Counted from the stretch's first letter, positions 11,135 through 21,806 are shown. The stretch: DNA of 64,000 nucleotides from Thalassospira sp. (GCF_030690045.1 NZ_JAUYHK010000011.1:186001-250000), one strand, 5' to 3'. The notes: a model not told the origin generated them from the letters alone. Translations and numbers: made by a program.

Positions 11135-11995
11135 ATGATGACCGAAATCAAAACTGTCAGGGTCGGCAATGTTGAATTCGCCAATGACAAACCCTTTGCC
11201 ATTCTGGCCGGACCTTGCGCGATTGAAAGTCGCCAGCATGCGCTGGAAATATCGATTGCACTCAAGGAACTGACAACGGCGCTGGGCATCGGGCTGGTTT
11301 ATAAAAGTTCGTTCGACAAAGCCAACCGGACCAGCAACAGTTCCCGACGCGGAGTCGGCATCGGCGAGGGACTTGATATCCTTGCCGACGTCAAATCGAC
11401 CACCGGTTTACCGATTGTGACGGATGTTCATTTGCCCGATCAGTGCGCGGCCGTGGCCGAAGTTGCCGATATTTTACAAATCCCGGCCTTTTTGTGCCGT
11501 CAGACCGACCTTCTGGTTGCTGCCGCCAAAACCGGGCGGGCAATCAATGTCAAAAAGGGGCAGTTTCTAGCACCCTGGGACATGGAAAACGTTGTCAACA
11601 AAATTGCCGAAGCCGGAAATCCGAATGTCATGCTGTGTGAGCGCGGCACCAGTTTCGGCTATAACACGCTGGTAACCGATTTTCGCGGTTTGCCGATCAT
11701 GGCGAAACAGGGATATCCGATTGTCTTTGATGCCACCCATTCCGTGCAACAGCCCGGCGGGCAGGGCGGAACATCGGGCGGGCAAAAGGAATTTGCCCCG
11801 GTTCTGGCCCGTGCGGCTGTTTCGGTTGGCGTTGCCGCCCTGTTCATCGAAACAACGGACAATCCGGCCACAGCCGTCAGCGACGGTCCGAATATGATTC
11901 CTCTTGGCAAACTTCCTGAAATACTTGCCGTGCTTAAGGAACTTGACGCCATCGCGAAGGCACATCCGGTTCGTCTGGATATGTTTGACGCCTGA
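11135..11995 (+). CDS. kdsA: 3-deoxy-8-phosphooctulonate synthase (KDO8P synthase)
   Basis: Condenses arabinose 5-phosphate with PEP to KDO8P for the lipopolysaccharide inner core. About 285 residues; two adjacent ATGs (11135, 11138) can serve as start. Cys28 in LAGPCAIES marks the metal-dependent class; the metal-independent E. coli enzyme has Asn there. KANRTSNSSRRG follows. The next conserved blocks are CRQTDLL, INVKKGQF and FDATHSVQQPGG. Located 25 bp after pyrG, so probably co-transcribed with it. Confidence 0.96.
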   Translation: MMTEIKTVRVGNVEFANDKPFAILAGPCAIESRQHALEISIALKELTTALGIGLVYKSSFDKANRTSNSSRRGVGIGEGLDILADVKSTTGLPIVTDVHLPDQCAAVAEVADILQIPAFLCRQTDLLVAAAKTGRAINVKKGQFLAPWDMENVVNKIAEAGNPNVMLCERGTSFGYNTLVTDFRGLPIMAKQGYPIVFDATHSVQQPGGQGGTSGGQKEFAPVLARAAVSVGVAALFIETTDNPATAVSDGPNMIPLGKLPEILAVLKELDAIAKAHPVRLDMFDA

Positions 11996-12000
11996 TCAAA

Positions 12001-12033
12001 ATGCCGCCGTGATATCATGGCGGCATTTCTTTA
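12001..12033 (+). terminator. Terminator after kdsA
   Basis: ATGCCGCC and GGCGGCAT arms around a self-complementary TGATATCA core, followed by TTCTTTAT. Begins 6 bp after the kdsA stop. Confidence 0.75.
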
Positions 12034-12041
12034 TGCTGTAA

Positions 12042-13367
<1,326 letters not shown>

Positions 13368-13398
13368 CAGCATTTCGTCGCTTCTGCGACGCAGATAC

Positions 13399-13435
13399 AA
13401 AAAGCCATCCCGCATCATACCGGGGTGGCTTTTTT
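13399..13435 (+). terminator. Terminator after eno
   Basis: AAAAAGCCA(T)CCCG and CGGGGTGGCTTTTTT arms with an A/T-flanked stem, typical bidirectional intrinsic terminator. Confidence 0.85.
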
Positions 13436-13667
13436 GCATTCAGGTATCATTGGCTGATGATAATGGCGATAAATAACAAGTCCTGATTTTAAGGGTCTTT
13501 TTACCTTAGTGTGACTAAATCAAAACTATTCTCGCCGTGTTTCCGAAAACGTCCTGACGGCAAATATAGAGAATCGTTATGAAATAACGCATGTTGTTTT
13601 TTCGTTTCGATATGTTTACGTACGACGCAAGACAATTTTTTCTGGCATGGCAGGGGCAGGGTAGCTG

Positions 13668-13997
13668 ATGTCGTCTTCATCTTCGATTTTTCGTCGGTTC
13701 CGACAGGCTGTTGCCCCGGTTATTGCCTTTACCATCATGGTTTATTTTATTTTCCACAGTATCGAAGGTAATCGGGGTGTGCTGGCGTACTGGTCCATGC
13801 AGGATCGTGTCAGTGAGATTTCACATGTCCTGGACGATGTTGTGCTGTTGCGGAAGGACCGTGAACGGCAGGTGCGCGCCCTGCGTTCCAACAGTCTTGA
13901 CCCCGATTTACTCGATGAACGGGCGCGGATCATGCTTAATACCGCGCACCGCGATGATCTGATTATTTTTCATCACAATGGGTATGATCTGCCCTGA
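13668..13997 (+). CDS. Septum formation initiator family protein (FtsB/DivIC-like)
   Basis: 109 residues. Short cytoplasmic N-terminus, one membrane helix (about 16-32, VIAFTIMVYFIFHSIEG), then a predicted coiled coil (about 48-80, ISHVLDDVVLLRKDRERQVRALR) ending in the family-typical DLLDERARIMLNTAHRDDLIIF. FtsB-type proteins join FtsL and FtsQ in the division complex. Between eno and pdhA, exactly where alphaproteobacteria carry ftsB. Low sequence conservation of the family is the main uncertainty. Confidence 0.85.
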   Translation: MSSSSSIFRRFRQAVAPVIAFTIMVYFIFHSIEGNRGVLAYWSMQDRVSEISHVLDDVVLLRKDRERQVRALRSNSLDPDLLDERARIMLNTAHRDDLIIFHHNGYDLP

Positions 13998-14393
13998 GTG
14001 CAGCGCACTTTCCTTATTTCCCCATGATAACAACCCGGTCTGACGGTCTGTCAAATCCGGTGGGCCGTTTATATGGCGGGTGCGAGATAGTTTTGCCAAA
14101 TTCGTGAAATTATATTCATAAAAGCACATCATTTGTGCCAGATCATCACGAGAGAGATTTAGAACAATTCGGCAAGTTGCTGAAAAGCCTGAGAATATCG
14201 GTTTTGTTAGAAATACAAAAAATAACCACATTTCGGTTTATAATCGATTGTGCGTTGCAAAACAATGCCTTAAGGGGTGTCTGACCCCTTGCCTGAGCAG
14301 GGTGTTTGGGGTACTCATTTCGGTGGTAAAGTACCGAATTAAGCGGCTCTTCGGAGTGCAAGCTTAAGCCAAAGCCATCCATCGGGAGGAAAT
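13998..14393. other. Intergenic region upstream of pdhA, 396 bp
   Basis: I find no gene here. It is AT-rich in the middle and must carry the pdh promoter. A TATAAT hexamer is at 14239-14244 without a good -35. A hairpin AAGGGGT-GTCTG-ACCCCTT is at 14272-14290, and an inverted repeat at 14319-14338 is listed separately. Confidence 0.6.
14319..14338. promoter_or_regulatory. Inverted repeat TTCGGT-N8-ACCGAA, candidate operator of pdhA
   Basis: Perfect 6-bp arms with an 8-bp spacer, 55 bp before the pdhA ATG. The same arms and spacing recur at 62169-62188 and, with one mismatch, at 54260-54279. The binding protein is unknown. Confidence 0.5.
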
Positions 14394-15404
14394 ATGGCGA
14401 CCACAAAACGCAAACGCGCCACAACGCGCGCCGACAATCAGGCGAGCAGTGACGATCTCCTGAACTATTACCGTGACATGCTGCTGATCCGTCGATTTGA
14501 AGAAAAGGCCGGTCAACTTTACGGCATGGGACTGATTGGTGGTTTTTGTCACCTGTATATCGGTCAGGAAGCAGTGGTTGTCGGCATGCAGGCCGCAATT
14601 ACCGGCGATGATGGTGTGATCACCAGTTATCGCGATCACGGGCATATGCTGGCCTGCGGCATGGACCCCGCCGGGGTGATGGCCGAGCTGACTGGCCGCG
14701 AAGGCGGATATTCCCGCGGCAAGGGCGGTTCGATGCATATGTTCTCGAAAGAGAAAAATTTCTATGGCGGGCACGGCATTGTCGGCGGTCAGGTGCCGCT
14801 GGGAACCGGTATTGCCTTCAATTACAAATATCGTGGTGAAGACAAAGTGTGTCTGACCTATCTGGGCGATGGTGCCGTCAATCAGGGGCAGGTCTATGAG
14901 GCCTTTAATATGGCCGCACTCTGGAAATTGCCGGTGGTTTATTGCATCGAGAATAACCAGTACGCCATGGGCACTTCGGCCCAGCGCCATTCCGCCAGCC
15001 CGGATTTATATATGCGCGGTTCGGCCTATGGCATTCCGGGTGAACAGGTTGACGGCATGGATGTTCTGGCCGTCAAGGAAGCCGGTGAACGTGCCGTTGC
15101 GCATTGTCGTGAAGGTAAGGGGCCGTATATCCTTGAGCTGAAAACCTATCGTTATCGCGGACATTCGATGTCCGATCCGGCCAAATACCGGACAAAAGAA
15201 GAACTCGATACGATGCGCAAGGAGCATGATCCGATTGACATGGTCAAAAAGCTTTTGATCGATGCCTCTATCGTTGATGAAGCCGGTCTGAAAGAGATCG
15301 ACAAGGCCGTGAAAGCGGAAGTCGCCAAGGCGGCTGAATTTGCCCAGAACAGTCCGGAACCCGATATTTCGGAACTGTTCACCGATATTCTGATTGACGC
15401 CTGA
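14394..15404 (+). CDS. pdhA: Pyruvate dehydrogenase E1 component subunit alpha
   Basis: With PdhB forms the thiamine-diphosphate E1 that decarboxylates pyruvate and loads the lipoyl group. 336 residues after a basic, low-complexity N-terminus (about 1-20). The TPP-binding motif runs from GDGAVNQGQ to IENN, about 160-190. YRGHSMSDPAKYR near residue 250-265 is the conserved phosphorylation-loop region. GGAGGA lies 5 nt before the ATG. First gene of pdhA-pdhB-pdhC-lpd; an inverted repeat 55 bp upstream may be its operator. Confidence 0.97.
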   Translation: MATTKRKRATTRADNQASSDDLLNYYRDMLLIRRFEEKAGQLYGMGLIGGFCHLYIGQEAVVVGMQAAITGDDGVITSYRDHGHMLACGMDPAGVMAELTGREGGYSRGKGGSMHMFSKEKNFYGGHGIVGGQVPLGTGIAFNYKYRGEDKVCLTYLGDGAVNQGQVYEAFNMAALWKLPVVYCIENNQYAMGTSAQRHSASPDLYMRGSAYGIPGEQVDGMDVLAVKEAGERAVAHCREGKGPYILELKTYRYRGHSMSDPAKYRTKEELDTMRKEHDPIDMVKKLLIDASIVDEAGLKEIDKAVKAEVAKAAEFAQNSPEPDISELFTDILIDA

Positions 15405-15460
15405 TCAGGCTGTCGCGCAAACCGCTTTTGACCATATAATTTCCCGAAAGAGAGGGAATC

Positions 15461-16897
15461 ATGCCGATTGAAGTTTTGATGCCGGCGCTATCGCCGACCA
15501 TGACCGAGGGCACTCTTGCCAAATGGAACGTTAAGGAAGGTGACACGGTTGCCTCCGGTGACGTAATTGCCGAAATTGAAACCGACAAGGCGACGATGGA
15601 AGTCGAAGCCGTCGATGAAGGCAAGATCGGCAAACTGGTTATTGCCGAAGGAACCGAAAATGTCGCGGTTAATGCCGTGATTGCCTATATTCTTGAAGAA
15701 AGCGAAGACGCATCGGCACTTGATGGTGTTTCGGCCAGTGCACAGGCTTCCAAGGCCGACGCAAAGTCTGCTGATGAACCCAAGAAAGCTGAACCTGCTG
15801 CGGCAAGCGTATCTGCGGCCCCGATGGCGGCATCCGGTGCGATTGAACGGGCATCGGGCGATCCGCGCGCCATGAGCGTGATGAACGAAACCCGCGACGA
15901 AAAAACCTATAGCTCGTTTAAAACCCAGACCGTGCGCGAAGCCTTGCGCGATGCCATGGCCGAAGAAATGCGGGCCAATGGTGATGTTCTGGTGATGGGC
16001 GAAGAAGTCGCACAGTATCAGGGGGCCTATAAGGTTACCCAAGGGTTGCTTGACGAATTTGGCGACAAGCGCGTGATCGATACGCCGATTACCGAATACG
16101 GGTTTTCCGGTCTGGCGACCGGGGCGGCCTTTATGGGGTTACGGCCGGTTGTTGAATTCATGACCTTCAATTTTGCCATGCAGGCGATTGACCACATCAT
16201 CAATTCGGCCGCCAAGACCCTTTATATGTCCGGTGGGCAGTTGGGCTGCCCGATTGTATTCCGGGGACCCAATGGGGCGGCATCGCGCGTCGGTGCCCAG
16301 CATTCGCAATGCTATGCTTCGTGGTATGCGCATTGCCCGGGACTGAAAGTGGTATCGCCGTGGTCGGCTGCCGATGCCAAGGGCCTTCTGAAGGCTGCGA
16401 TCCGAGATCCGAACCCGGTGGTGTTTCTTGAAAACGAAATGCTGTACGGGCAAAGTTTTGACGTGCCCGATGATGACGATTTTGTCCTGCCGATCGGGCA
16501 GGCCAAGATTGAACGCGAAGGAACGGATGTGACCATCGTTGCCTTCTCGATCATGGTTGGTAAGGCGCTGAAAGCGGCGGAAAAACTGGCCGAAGAAGGC
16601 ATTTCTGCCGAAGTCATCAACTTGCGCACCATTCGTCCTTTGGACGTCAACACGATTGTGCGTTCGGTGATGAAAACCAATCGCCTTGTGACATGCGAGG
16701 AAGGCTGGCATTTCGCCGGGATCGGGGCCGAGATTGCAACCGTGATCATGGAACATGCGTTCGATTATCTTGATGCGCCGGTGGCGCGTGTCACGGGCGA
16801 AGATGTGCCGATGCCTTATGCGGCAAATCTTGAGGTTCTGGCATTGCCGCAGGACCAGCATATCGTCGATGCGGCCAAGGCCGTTTGCTATCGCTGA
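15461..16897 (+). CDS. pdhB: Pyruvate dehydrogenase E1 component subunit beta with N-terminal lipoyl domain
   Basis: 478 residues, about 140 longer than a plain E1 beta. Residues 1-75 are a biotinyl/lipoyl domain with lipoyl Lys43 in [11 protein letters not shown], nearly identical to that of PdhC. An Ala/Pro/Lys-rich linker (about 85-130) follows, then the transketolase-type beta domain (about 150-475: [39 protein letters not shown]). The lipoyl fusion on E1 beta is typical of alphaproteobacteria. GAGAGGGAATC precedes the start. Confidence 0.96.
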   Translation: MPIEVLMPALSPTMTEGTLAKWNVKEGDTVASGDVIAEIETDKATMEVEAVDEGKIGKLVIAEGTENVAVNAVIAYILEESEDASALDGVSASAQASKADAKSADEPKKAEPAAASVSAAPMAASGAIERASGDPRAMSVMNETRDEKTYSSFKTQTVREALRDAMAEEMRANGDVLVMGEEVAQYQGAYKVTQGLLDEFGDKRVIDTPITEYGFSGLATGAAFMGLRPVVEFMTFNFAMQAIDHIINSAAKTLYMSGGQLGCPIVFRGPNGAASRVGAQHSQCYASWYAHCPGLKVVSPWSAADAKGLLKAAIRDPNPVVFLENEMLYGQSFDVPDDDDFVLPIGQAKIEREGTDVTIVAFSIMVGKALKAAEKLAEEGISAEVINLRTIRPLDVNTIVRSVMKTNRLVTCEEGWHFAGIGAEIATVIMEHAFDYLDAPVARVTGEDVPMPYAANLEVLALPQDQHIVDAAKAVCYR

Positions 16898-16961
16898 TTG
16901 AAAACGGACAGGGGCAGGCGCCGGTTACAGTGCGCCGCCCCGCTACCGGGAGATTGCGTTT

Positions 16962-18260
16962 ATGCCGATCCAAGTTCTGATGCCGGCCCTGTCGCCGACC
17001 ATGACCGAAGGCACACTGGCCAAATGGCATGTTAAAGAAGGTGATACCGTCGAATCCGGCGATGTCATCGCTGAAATTGAAACCGACAAGGCAACGATGG
17101 AAGTCGAAGCCGTTGATGAAGGTACGGTCGGGAAGCTCCTTGTTTCCGAAGGTAGTGAAGGAGTTGCGGTTAATGCCGTGATTGCCCTGTTGCTGGAAGA
17201 AGGTGAGGACAAGGGCGCACTTGATGGTGCTGATACCGTCGCGCCCAAAGTGGCCGTCGATAAGGCCCCAGCTACCGAAGACGCCAAAGCAGCCCCGGTA
17301 GAAAAACCGGCCCCTGCGGCGGCAAAATCACCGACTGATCGCGTCAAGGCCAGCCCGCTGGCACGCCGGATAGCGGCACAGGAAGGTGTTGATTTGTCAG
17401 ATGTCGATGGTTCTGGCCCGCGGGGGCGCATCGTCAAACGCGATATCGAAGCCTCCATGTCCGCCAAACCGGCCAGCGCAGCGGCACCGTCCAAGACGGC
17501 TGGCGAAGCCCCGGTTGCTTCGGCCAAATCGGCACCGGCTGCAAGTGGCTGGAACCCGGATCTGACCGGTTTGCCGGAATATGAGGAAATCCCGAATAGT
17601 TCGATGCGCAAGGTAATTGCCCGTCGCCTGACGGAATCCAAACAGCAGGTTCCGCATTTCTATCTGACGGTGGATTGCGAAATCGACAAATTGTTGGCGA
17701 TCCGCAAGCAGTTGAACGACAAGGCGGCAGACGGGGTCAAGATTTCGGTCAATGACATTGTCATTCGCGCCGTATCGCTTGCCCTGAAAAAGGTTCCGGC
17801 GGCCAATGCCGTCTGGACCGATGCCGCCATTCTGCGCTGCAAGCAGCAGGATATTTCGGTGGCCGTGTCGATTGACGGCGGTCTGATTACCCCCGTGATC
17901 CGCAATGCGGGCGGCAAGGGGCTTGCTGAAATCTCGACCGAAATGAAGGACCTTGCGGGCAAGGCCCGCAGCGGCAAACTCAAGCCCGAGGAATTCCAGG
18001 GTGGGACCTTCTCGGTTTCCAACCTGGGGATGTTTGGCATCAAGGAATTTGCCGCCATCATCAATCCGCCGCAAGGCTGTATTCTGGCTGTCGGGGCGGG
18101 TGAACAGCGCGCCGTGGTCAAGGATGGGGCACTTGCCATCGCCACCGTCATGAGTTGCACCCTGTCGGTTGACCATCGTGTGGTCGATGGGGCGGTCGGT
18201 GCTGAATTCATGGCTGAATTCAAGAAGCTGATTGAAGACCCACTGAGCATGCTGCTCTGA
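16962..18260 (+). CDS. pdhC: Dihydrolipoamide acetyltransferase E2 of pyruvate dehydrogenase
   Basis: Core of the complex, passing acetyl from lipoyl-lysine to CoA. 432 residues: one lipoyl domain (1-75, Lys43), Ala/Pro/Lys linker, peripheral subunit-binding domain (about 127-163, SPLARRIAAQEGVDLSDV and GSGPRGRIVKRDI), second linker, then the catalytic acetyltransferase domain (about 205-430) with SMRKVIARRL and the active-site DHRVVDGA. The lipoyl-domain DNA is closely repeated from pdhB. Confidence 0.97.
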   Translation: MPIQVLMPALSPTMTEGTLAKWHVKEGDTVESGDVIAEIETDKATMEVEAVDEGTVGKLLVSEGSEGVAVNAVIALLLEEGEDKGALDGADTVAPKVAVDKAPATEDAKAAPVEKPAPAAAKSPTDRVKASPLARRIAAQEGVDLSDVDGSGPRGRIVKRDIEASMSAKPASAAAPSKTAGEAPVASAKSAPAASGWNPDLTGLPEYEEIPNSSMRKVIARRLTESKQQVPHFYLTVDCEIDKLLAIRKQLNDKAADGVKISVNDIVIRAVSLALKKVPAANAVWTDAAILRCKQQDISVAVSIDGGLITPVIRNAGGKGLAEISTEMKDLAGKARSGKLKPEEFQGGTFSVSNLGMFGIKEFAAIINPPQGCILAVGAGEQRAVVKDGALAIATVMSCTLSVDHRVVDGAVGAEFMAEFKKLIEDPLSMLL

Positions 18261-18272
18261 GGTTTTTGTTGC

Positions 18273-18305
18273 GCGGGGGCTTTAGTAAGTCCCCGCAAGC
18301 TTTTG
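18273..18305 (+). terminator. Hairpin after pdhC
   Basis: GCGGGG(G)CTT-TAGT-AAG(T)CCCCGC stem followed by AAGCTTTTG, 12 bp after the pdhC stop. The T run is short, so it may be a partial terminator or an RNA-stabilising stem between pdhC and lpd. Confidence 0.5.
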
Positions 18306-18314
18306 AATTTCAAT

Positions 18315-18339
18315 ACCTGTTATCTCCGTGATAACAGGT
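18315..18339. repeat. Perfect inverted repeat before the lpd ribosome binding site
   Basis: ACCTGTTATC-TCCGT-GATAACAGGT, 10-bp perfect arms and a 5-nt loop. It ends 1 nt before AGGGAG, the ribosome binding site of lpd, so it could modulate lpd translation or bind a protein. Confidence 0.55.
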
Positions 18340-18354
18340 TAGGGAGATCGCAAA

Positions 18355-19752
18355 ATGGCGGACAATCAATTCGACGTAATCATCATTGGGGCAGGTCCTG
18401 GTGGCTATGTAACGGCCATTCGTTCGGCACAGCTTGGCCTGAAAACGGCCATTGTCGAACGTGAACATCTGGGCGGAATTTGCCTAAACTGGGGTTGTAT
18501 CCCGACCAAGGCCCTGCTGCGTTCGGCCGAAGTTTATCGCAATATGTTGCATGCCAAGAATTACGGCCTGAGCTGTGAAAAACCGGGATTTGATCTGGCT
18601 GCGGTTGTGGAACGGTCGCGCGGCGTGTCCAAACAGCTTGCCGGCGGTGTCGGTCATCTCTTGAAAAAGAACAAGGTGACGGTGATTACCGGCGAGGCCA
18701 AATTTGACGGCCCGAAAAAAATCGTTGTTGAAGGTAAGGACGCAGGCACTTACACGGCCAAACATTACATCATTGCGACCGGTGCGCGTTCGCGTTCGTT
18801 CCCGGGGCTTGAGCCCGATGGCAAGGTGGTCTGGGAATATAAAAAGGCGATGACGCCCGATAAAATGCCCAAAAGCCTTGTGGTGATCGGGTCGGGCGCG
18901 ATTGGTATTGAATTTGCCAGTTTCTACCACACCATGGGTGCCGATGTGACCGTGGTGGAAATCATGCCGCAGATCATGCCGGTTGAAGACAAGGATATTT
19001 CTGCCCTTGCGCAAAAGATGATGACCAAGGACGGTATGAAAATAATGACCGAAGCCAAGGTTGCCGGTCTGAACCGCAATGCTGACAATGTCGTGGTGAC
19101 CATCGAGACCAAGGATGGTAAGAAACAGGAACTGACGGTGGACCGGGTGATTTCCGCCGTTGGTGTGATCGGCAATACCGAGGGGCTGAACCTTGAAAGC
19201 ACCAAGGTCAAGGTTGATCGCAATGTCATTGAGACCGATGAATATTCACGAACGGCGGAACCGGGCATTTATGCGATTGGCGATGTTGCCGGTCCGCCGA
19301 TGCTGGCCCACAAGGCCGAACATGAAGGCGTGATTTGCGTTGAAAAAATTGCCGGTGTCAAAAATGTGCATCCGATTGACCCGCACAAGATTCCGGGTTG
19401 CACATATTGCCATCCGCAGGTTGCCAGTGTTGGCCTGACCGAAGCCAAGGCCAAAGATGCCGGGTATGAGGTCAAGGTTGGCAAATTCCCGTTTATCGGT
19501 AATGGCAAGGCCGTGGCGCTGGGTGAGGCCGAAGGTCTGGTCAAAACTGTTTTTGATGCAAAAACCGGTGAATTGCTGGGCGCACATATGGTCGGGACCG
19601 AAGTTACCGAACTGATTCAGGGTTTTGTAGTGGCGATGGGTCTTGAAACCACTGAAGAAGATTTGATGCATACGGTGTTCCCGCATCCGACCCTGTCGGA
19701 AATGATGCATGAATCGGTGCTTGACGCCTATGGCCGGGCGATCCACTTCTAG
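18355..19752 (+). CDS. lpdA: Dihydrolipoyl dehydrogenase E3
   Basis: Reoxidises dihydrolipoamide with NAD+. 465 residues. FAD Rossmann motif GAGPGGY at 12-18, redox disulfide Cys43-Cys48 in GICLNWGCIP, NAD-binding GSGAIGIEFA at about 182-191, second FAD motif YAIGDVAG at about 305-312, and the dimer-interface His-Glu in HTVFPHPTLSE near the C-terminus. Follows pdhC after a 94-bp gap that holds two hairpins. Confidence 0.97.
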   Translation: MADNQFDVIIIGAGPGGYVTAIRSAQLGLKTAIVEREHLGGICLNWGCIPTKALLRSAEVYRNMLHAKNYGLSCEKPGFDLAAVVERSRGVSKQLAGGVGHLLKKNKVTVITGEAKFDGPKKIVVEGKDAGTYTAKHYIIATGARSRSFPGLEPDGKVVWEYKKAMTPDKMPKSLVVIGSGAIGIEFASFYHTMGADVTVVEIMPQIMPVEDKDISALAQKMMTKDGMKIMTEAKVAGLNRNADNVVVTIETKDGKKQELTVDRVISAVGVIGNTEGLNLESTKVKVDRNVIETDEYSRTAEPGIYAIGDVAGPPMLAHKAEHEGVICVEKIAGVKNVHPIDPHKIPGCTYCHPQVASVGLTEAKAKDAGYEVKVGKFPFIGNGKAVALGEAEGLVKTVFDAKTGELLGAHMVGTEVTELIQGFVVAMGLETTEEDLMHTVFPHPTLSEMMHESVLDAYGRAIHF

Positions 19753-19800
19753 GATAGCGGTCCGGCTATGTCTTTCAGACCGGCTATGACGAATGTCGGT

Positions 19801-19836
19801 TTGACAAAACTGTGACAGGGCGGCACATTGCCGCCC
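19801..19836 (+). promoter_or_regulatory. Possible promoter start and hairpin before lipA
   Basis: A perfect TTGACA hexamer (19801-19806) with no clear -10 at the right distance, and a GGGCGGC-ACATT-GCCGCCC hairpin at 19818-19836. The hairpin has no T run. Upstream, CCGGCTATG occurs twice as a direct repeat (about 19761 and 19780). Confidence 0.3.
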
Positions 19837-19858
19837 GTCTCATCCTTCGGAGGTTATC

Positions 19859-20827
19859 ATGTCAACGACGCGCACCGAAGCCCAGGCTCTGCGCCACCCG
19901 GAAAAGCAAAAGAACCCGGACCGTCCGTCCGGGCGCAAACCCGAGTGGATTCGCGTCAAGGCGCCGACCTCCAAGGGTTATCAGGAGACCCGCGATCTGG
20001 CGCGAGGGCTGAAACTGCATACAGTGTGCGAAGAAGCTGCCTGTCCGAATATCGGTGAATGCTGGCAGAAGAAACATGCCTCGTTCATGATTATGGGCGA
20101 TACCTGCACGCGTGCCTGCGCCTTTTGTAATGTCAAAACCGGTATGCCCGGTGCGTTGGACCCGTTCGAGCCGGAAAATCTGGCGATGGCGGTTGCCGAT
20201 ATGCAGTTGAAGCATGTGGTGATCACCTCGGTTGACCGTGACGATTTACCCGATGGCGGGGCGACGCATTTTGCCCGTGTGATCGAAGCCATCCGTTTCA
20301 AGGCCCCGCAAACCACCATTGAAATTCTAACCCCGGATTTCCGCGACAAACCCGGTGCGGTCGAAATTGTCGTCAAGGCTCGCCCGGACGTGTTTAACCA
20401 CAATCTGGAAACCGTGCCTCGGCTTTACCCAACCATTCGCCCTGGTGCGCGGTTTTATCAATCCCTGCGTATTCTGGACCGGGTCAAACAACTTGACCCG
20501 ACGATTTTCACCAAATCCGGCTTGATGGTTGGTCTGGGCGAACAGCGCCATGAACTGGGGCAGGTGATGGACGACCTTCGGGTCGCCGATGTCGATTTTC
20601 TGACCATCGGGCAATATTTGCAGCCAACCCTGAAACATGCGCCGGTGGATCGGTTTGTGACCCCGGATGAATTTCGCGATTATGCCTCGATGGCACGCGG
20701 CAAGGGGTTCTTGCTGGTGGCATCCACGCCGCTGACCCGGTCAAGTTATCATGCGGATCGGGACTTTGAAGAACTGCGCGCTGCGCGTGAAAAGAAACTG
20801 GCCACCACGGCAACCGCCGCCGAATAA
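19859..20827 (+). CDS. lipA: Lipoyl synthase LipA
   Basis: Radical SAM enzyme that inserts two sulfurs into octanoyl groups on lipoyl domains, such as those of PdhB and PdhC just upstream. 322 residues. Auxiliary cluster cysteines 57, 62 and 68 ([12 protein letters not shown]) and the radical SAM CxxxCxxC at 83, 87 and 90 (CTRACAFC). Conserved [12 protein letters not shown] follows, and the C-terminal SSYHAD supplies the auxiliary-cluster Ser. TCGGAGG is 6 nt before the ATG. Confidence 0.97.
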   Translation: MSTTRTEAQALRHPEKQKNPDRPSGRKPEWIRVKAPTSKGYQETRDLARGLKLHTVCEEAACPNIGECWQKKHASFMIMGDTCTRACAFCNVKTGMPGALDPFEPENLAMAVADMQLKHVVITSVDRDDLPDGGATHFARVIEAIRFKAPQTTIEILTPDFRDKPGAVEIVVKARPDVFNHNLETVPRLYPTIRPGARFYQSLRILDRVKQLDPTIFTKSGLMVGLGEQRHELGQVMDDLRVADVDFLTIGQYLQPTLKHAPVDRFVTPDEFRDYASMARGKGFLLVASTPLTRSSYHADRDFEELRAAREKKLATTATAAE

Positions 20828-20863
20828 GCGGCGATTACGCAAAAAAGACAGGAGAAAACAGCC

Positions 20864-21307
20864 TTGCCGACGCATGCGGAGCGCAGGAAGCTGCCCTATA
20901 CGCCGGAACAGTTGTTCGATCTGGTCGCAGATATCGATTCCTATTCCGAATTTTTGCCGTGGTGTGCGGCATCAAGGGTTCGCAAACGCGAAGGCGATGT
21001 CCTGCATGCTGATCTGGTGATCGGTTTTAAAATGTTTCGGGAAAAGTACACATCGAAGGTCACCTTGCAGCACCCGAACCGGGTGGATGTTGAATATTTG
21101 CAGGGACCGTTCAAATATCTGAACAATCACTGGGTTTTTGAACCGGCGGAAGACGGCGGTACCTGGCTTGATTTTTATGTCGATTTTGAATTCAAGTCGT
21201 CAATTTTGCAAAAAATGATCGGCATGGTGTTTAATGAAGCCGTCAAATTAATGGTGGGGGCCTTTGAAACCCGTGCCCATCAGGTTTATGGCGAACCGAA
21301 TTCCTGA
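20864..21307 (+). CDS. Type II toxin-antitoxin RatA / Coq10-like polyketide cyclase family protein
   Basis: 147-residue START-like domain protein: [28 protein letters not shown]...[25 protein letters not shown] and the C-terminal amphipathic helix. Homologues are called RatA in E. coli or coenzyme Q-binding Coq10; both roles are inferred by homology, and in alphaproteobacteria a quinone-related role is more likely. Starts with TTG at 20864, supported by AGGAG about 10 nt upstream and by the conserved MPTHAE start. Its 3' end overlaps the convergent cinA-type gene by 22 bp. Confidence 0.87.
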   Translation: MPTHAERRKLPYTPEQLFDLVADIDSYSEFLPWCAASRVRKREGDVLHADLVIGFKMFREKYTSKVTLQHPNRVDVEYLQGPFKYLNNHWVFEPAEDGGTWLDFYVDFEFKSSILQKMIGMVFNEAVKLMVGAFETRAHQVYGEPNS

Positions 21308-21804
21308 TCATTGCGGGCCATCATGTCTTCAATCAGGGCAAAGGCTTCGAGCACCGTGGCACGGCGGACCTGATGACGGTCACCATCAAATATCTTGCGC
21401 CGATGCAATGTCGGATGTTTCTCCGCGGCACAGGCCAGATGCACCAGCCCGACCGGTTTTTCCGGCGAACCACCGCCCGGACCGGCAATGCCGGTAACCG
21501 CGACCGTGATGGTGGCCTCTGGAGCATGGCGCAGGGCTCCTTCGGCCATGGCGCGGGCCACGGGTTCAGAAACCGCCCCGAATTCCGCCAGCAAGGCCGG
21601 GTCGACCCCCAGCATCGCCATCTTGGCGGCGTTGGAATAGGTAACAAAGCCACCGTCCACGGCGGCTGAACTGCCGTCAATGGCGGTCAGGGTGGCTGCA
21701 ATCAGCCCGCCCGTGCAGGATTCGGCGGTTGCGATCATTTCGGCATGGCGTTTGGCCAATGCGATCAGGTGGCGGGCGGCATCTTGCATTTCGGCATCCG
21801 ACAT
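21286..21804 (-). CDS. CinA C-terminal domain nicotinamide-nucleotide amidase (PncC)
   Basis: 172-residue stand-alone CinA-C domain. Family motif [16 protein letters not shown] at about 25-40 contains the catalytic Ser/Cys region, followed by [11 protein letters not shown] and [11 protein letters not shown]. Hydrolyses nicotinamide mononucleotide to nicotinate mononucleotide in the pyridine-nucleotide salvage cycle. There is no N-terminal MoCF domain. It follows pgpA by 2 nt and overlaps the ratA-like gene tail to tail. Confidence 0.9.
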   Translation of the reverse strand: MSDAEMQDAARHLIALAKRHAEMIATAESCTGGLIAATLTAIDGSSAAVDGGFVTYSNAAKMAMLGVDPALLAEFGAVSEPVARAMAEGALRHAPEATITVAVTGIAGPGGGSPEKPVGLVHLACAAEKHPTLHRRKIFDGDRHQVRRATVLEAFALIEDMMARNDQEFGSP

Positions 21805-21806
21805 GA

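Noticed and set aside
13489-13503. TTAA-N7-TTTA upstream of the FtsB-like gene as a CtrA box
   Set aside because: One mismatch. Similar sites (also TTAA-N7-CTAA at 3132-3146) are expected by chance a few times in this much AT-rich intergenic DNA.
20864-21307. RatA as a toxin with its RatB partner
   Set aside because: No RatB-like gene adjacent. The context (lipA, cinA) and sequence fit the conserved Coq10/START housekeeping family.
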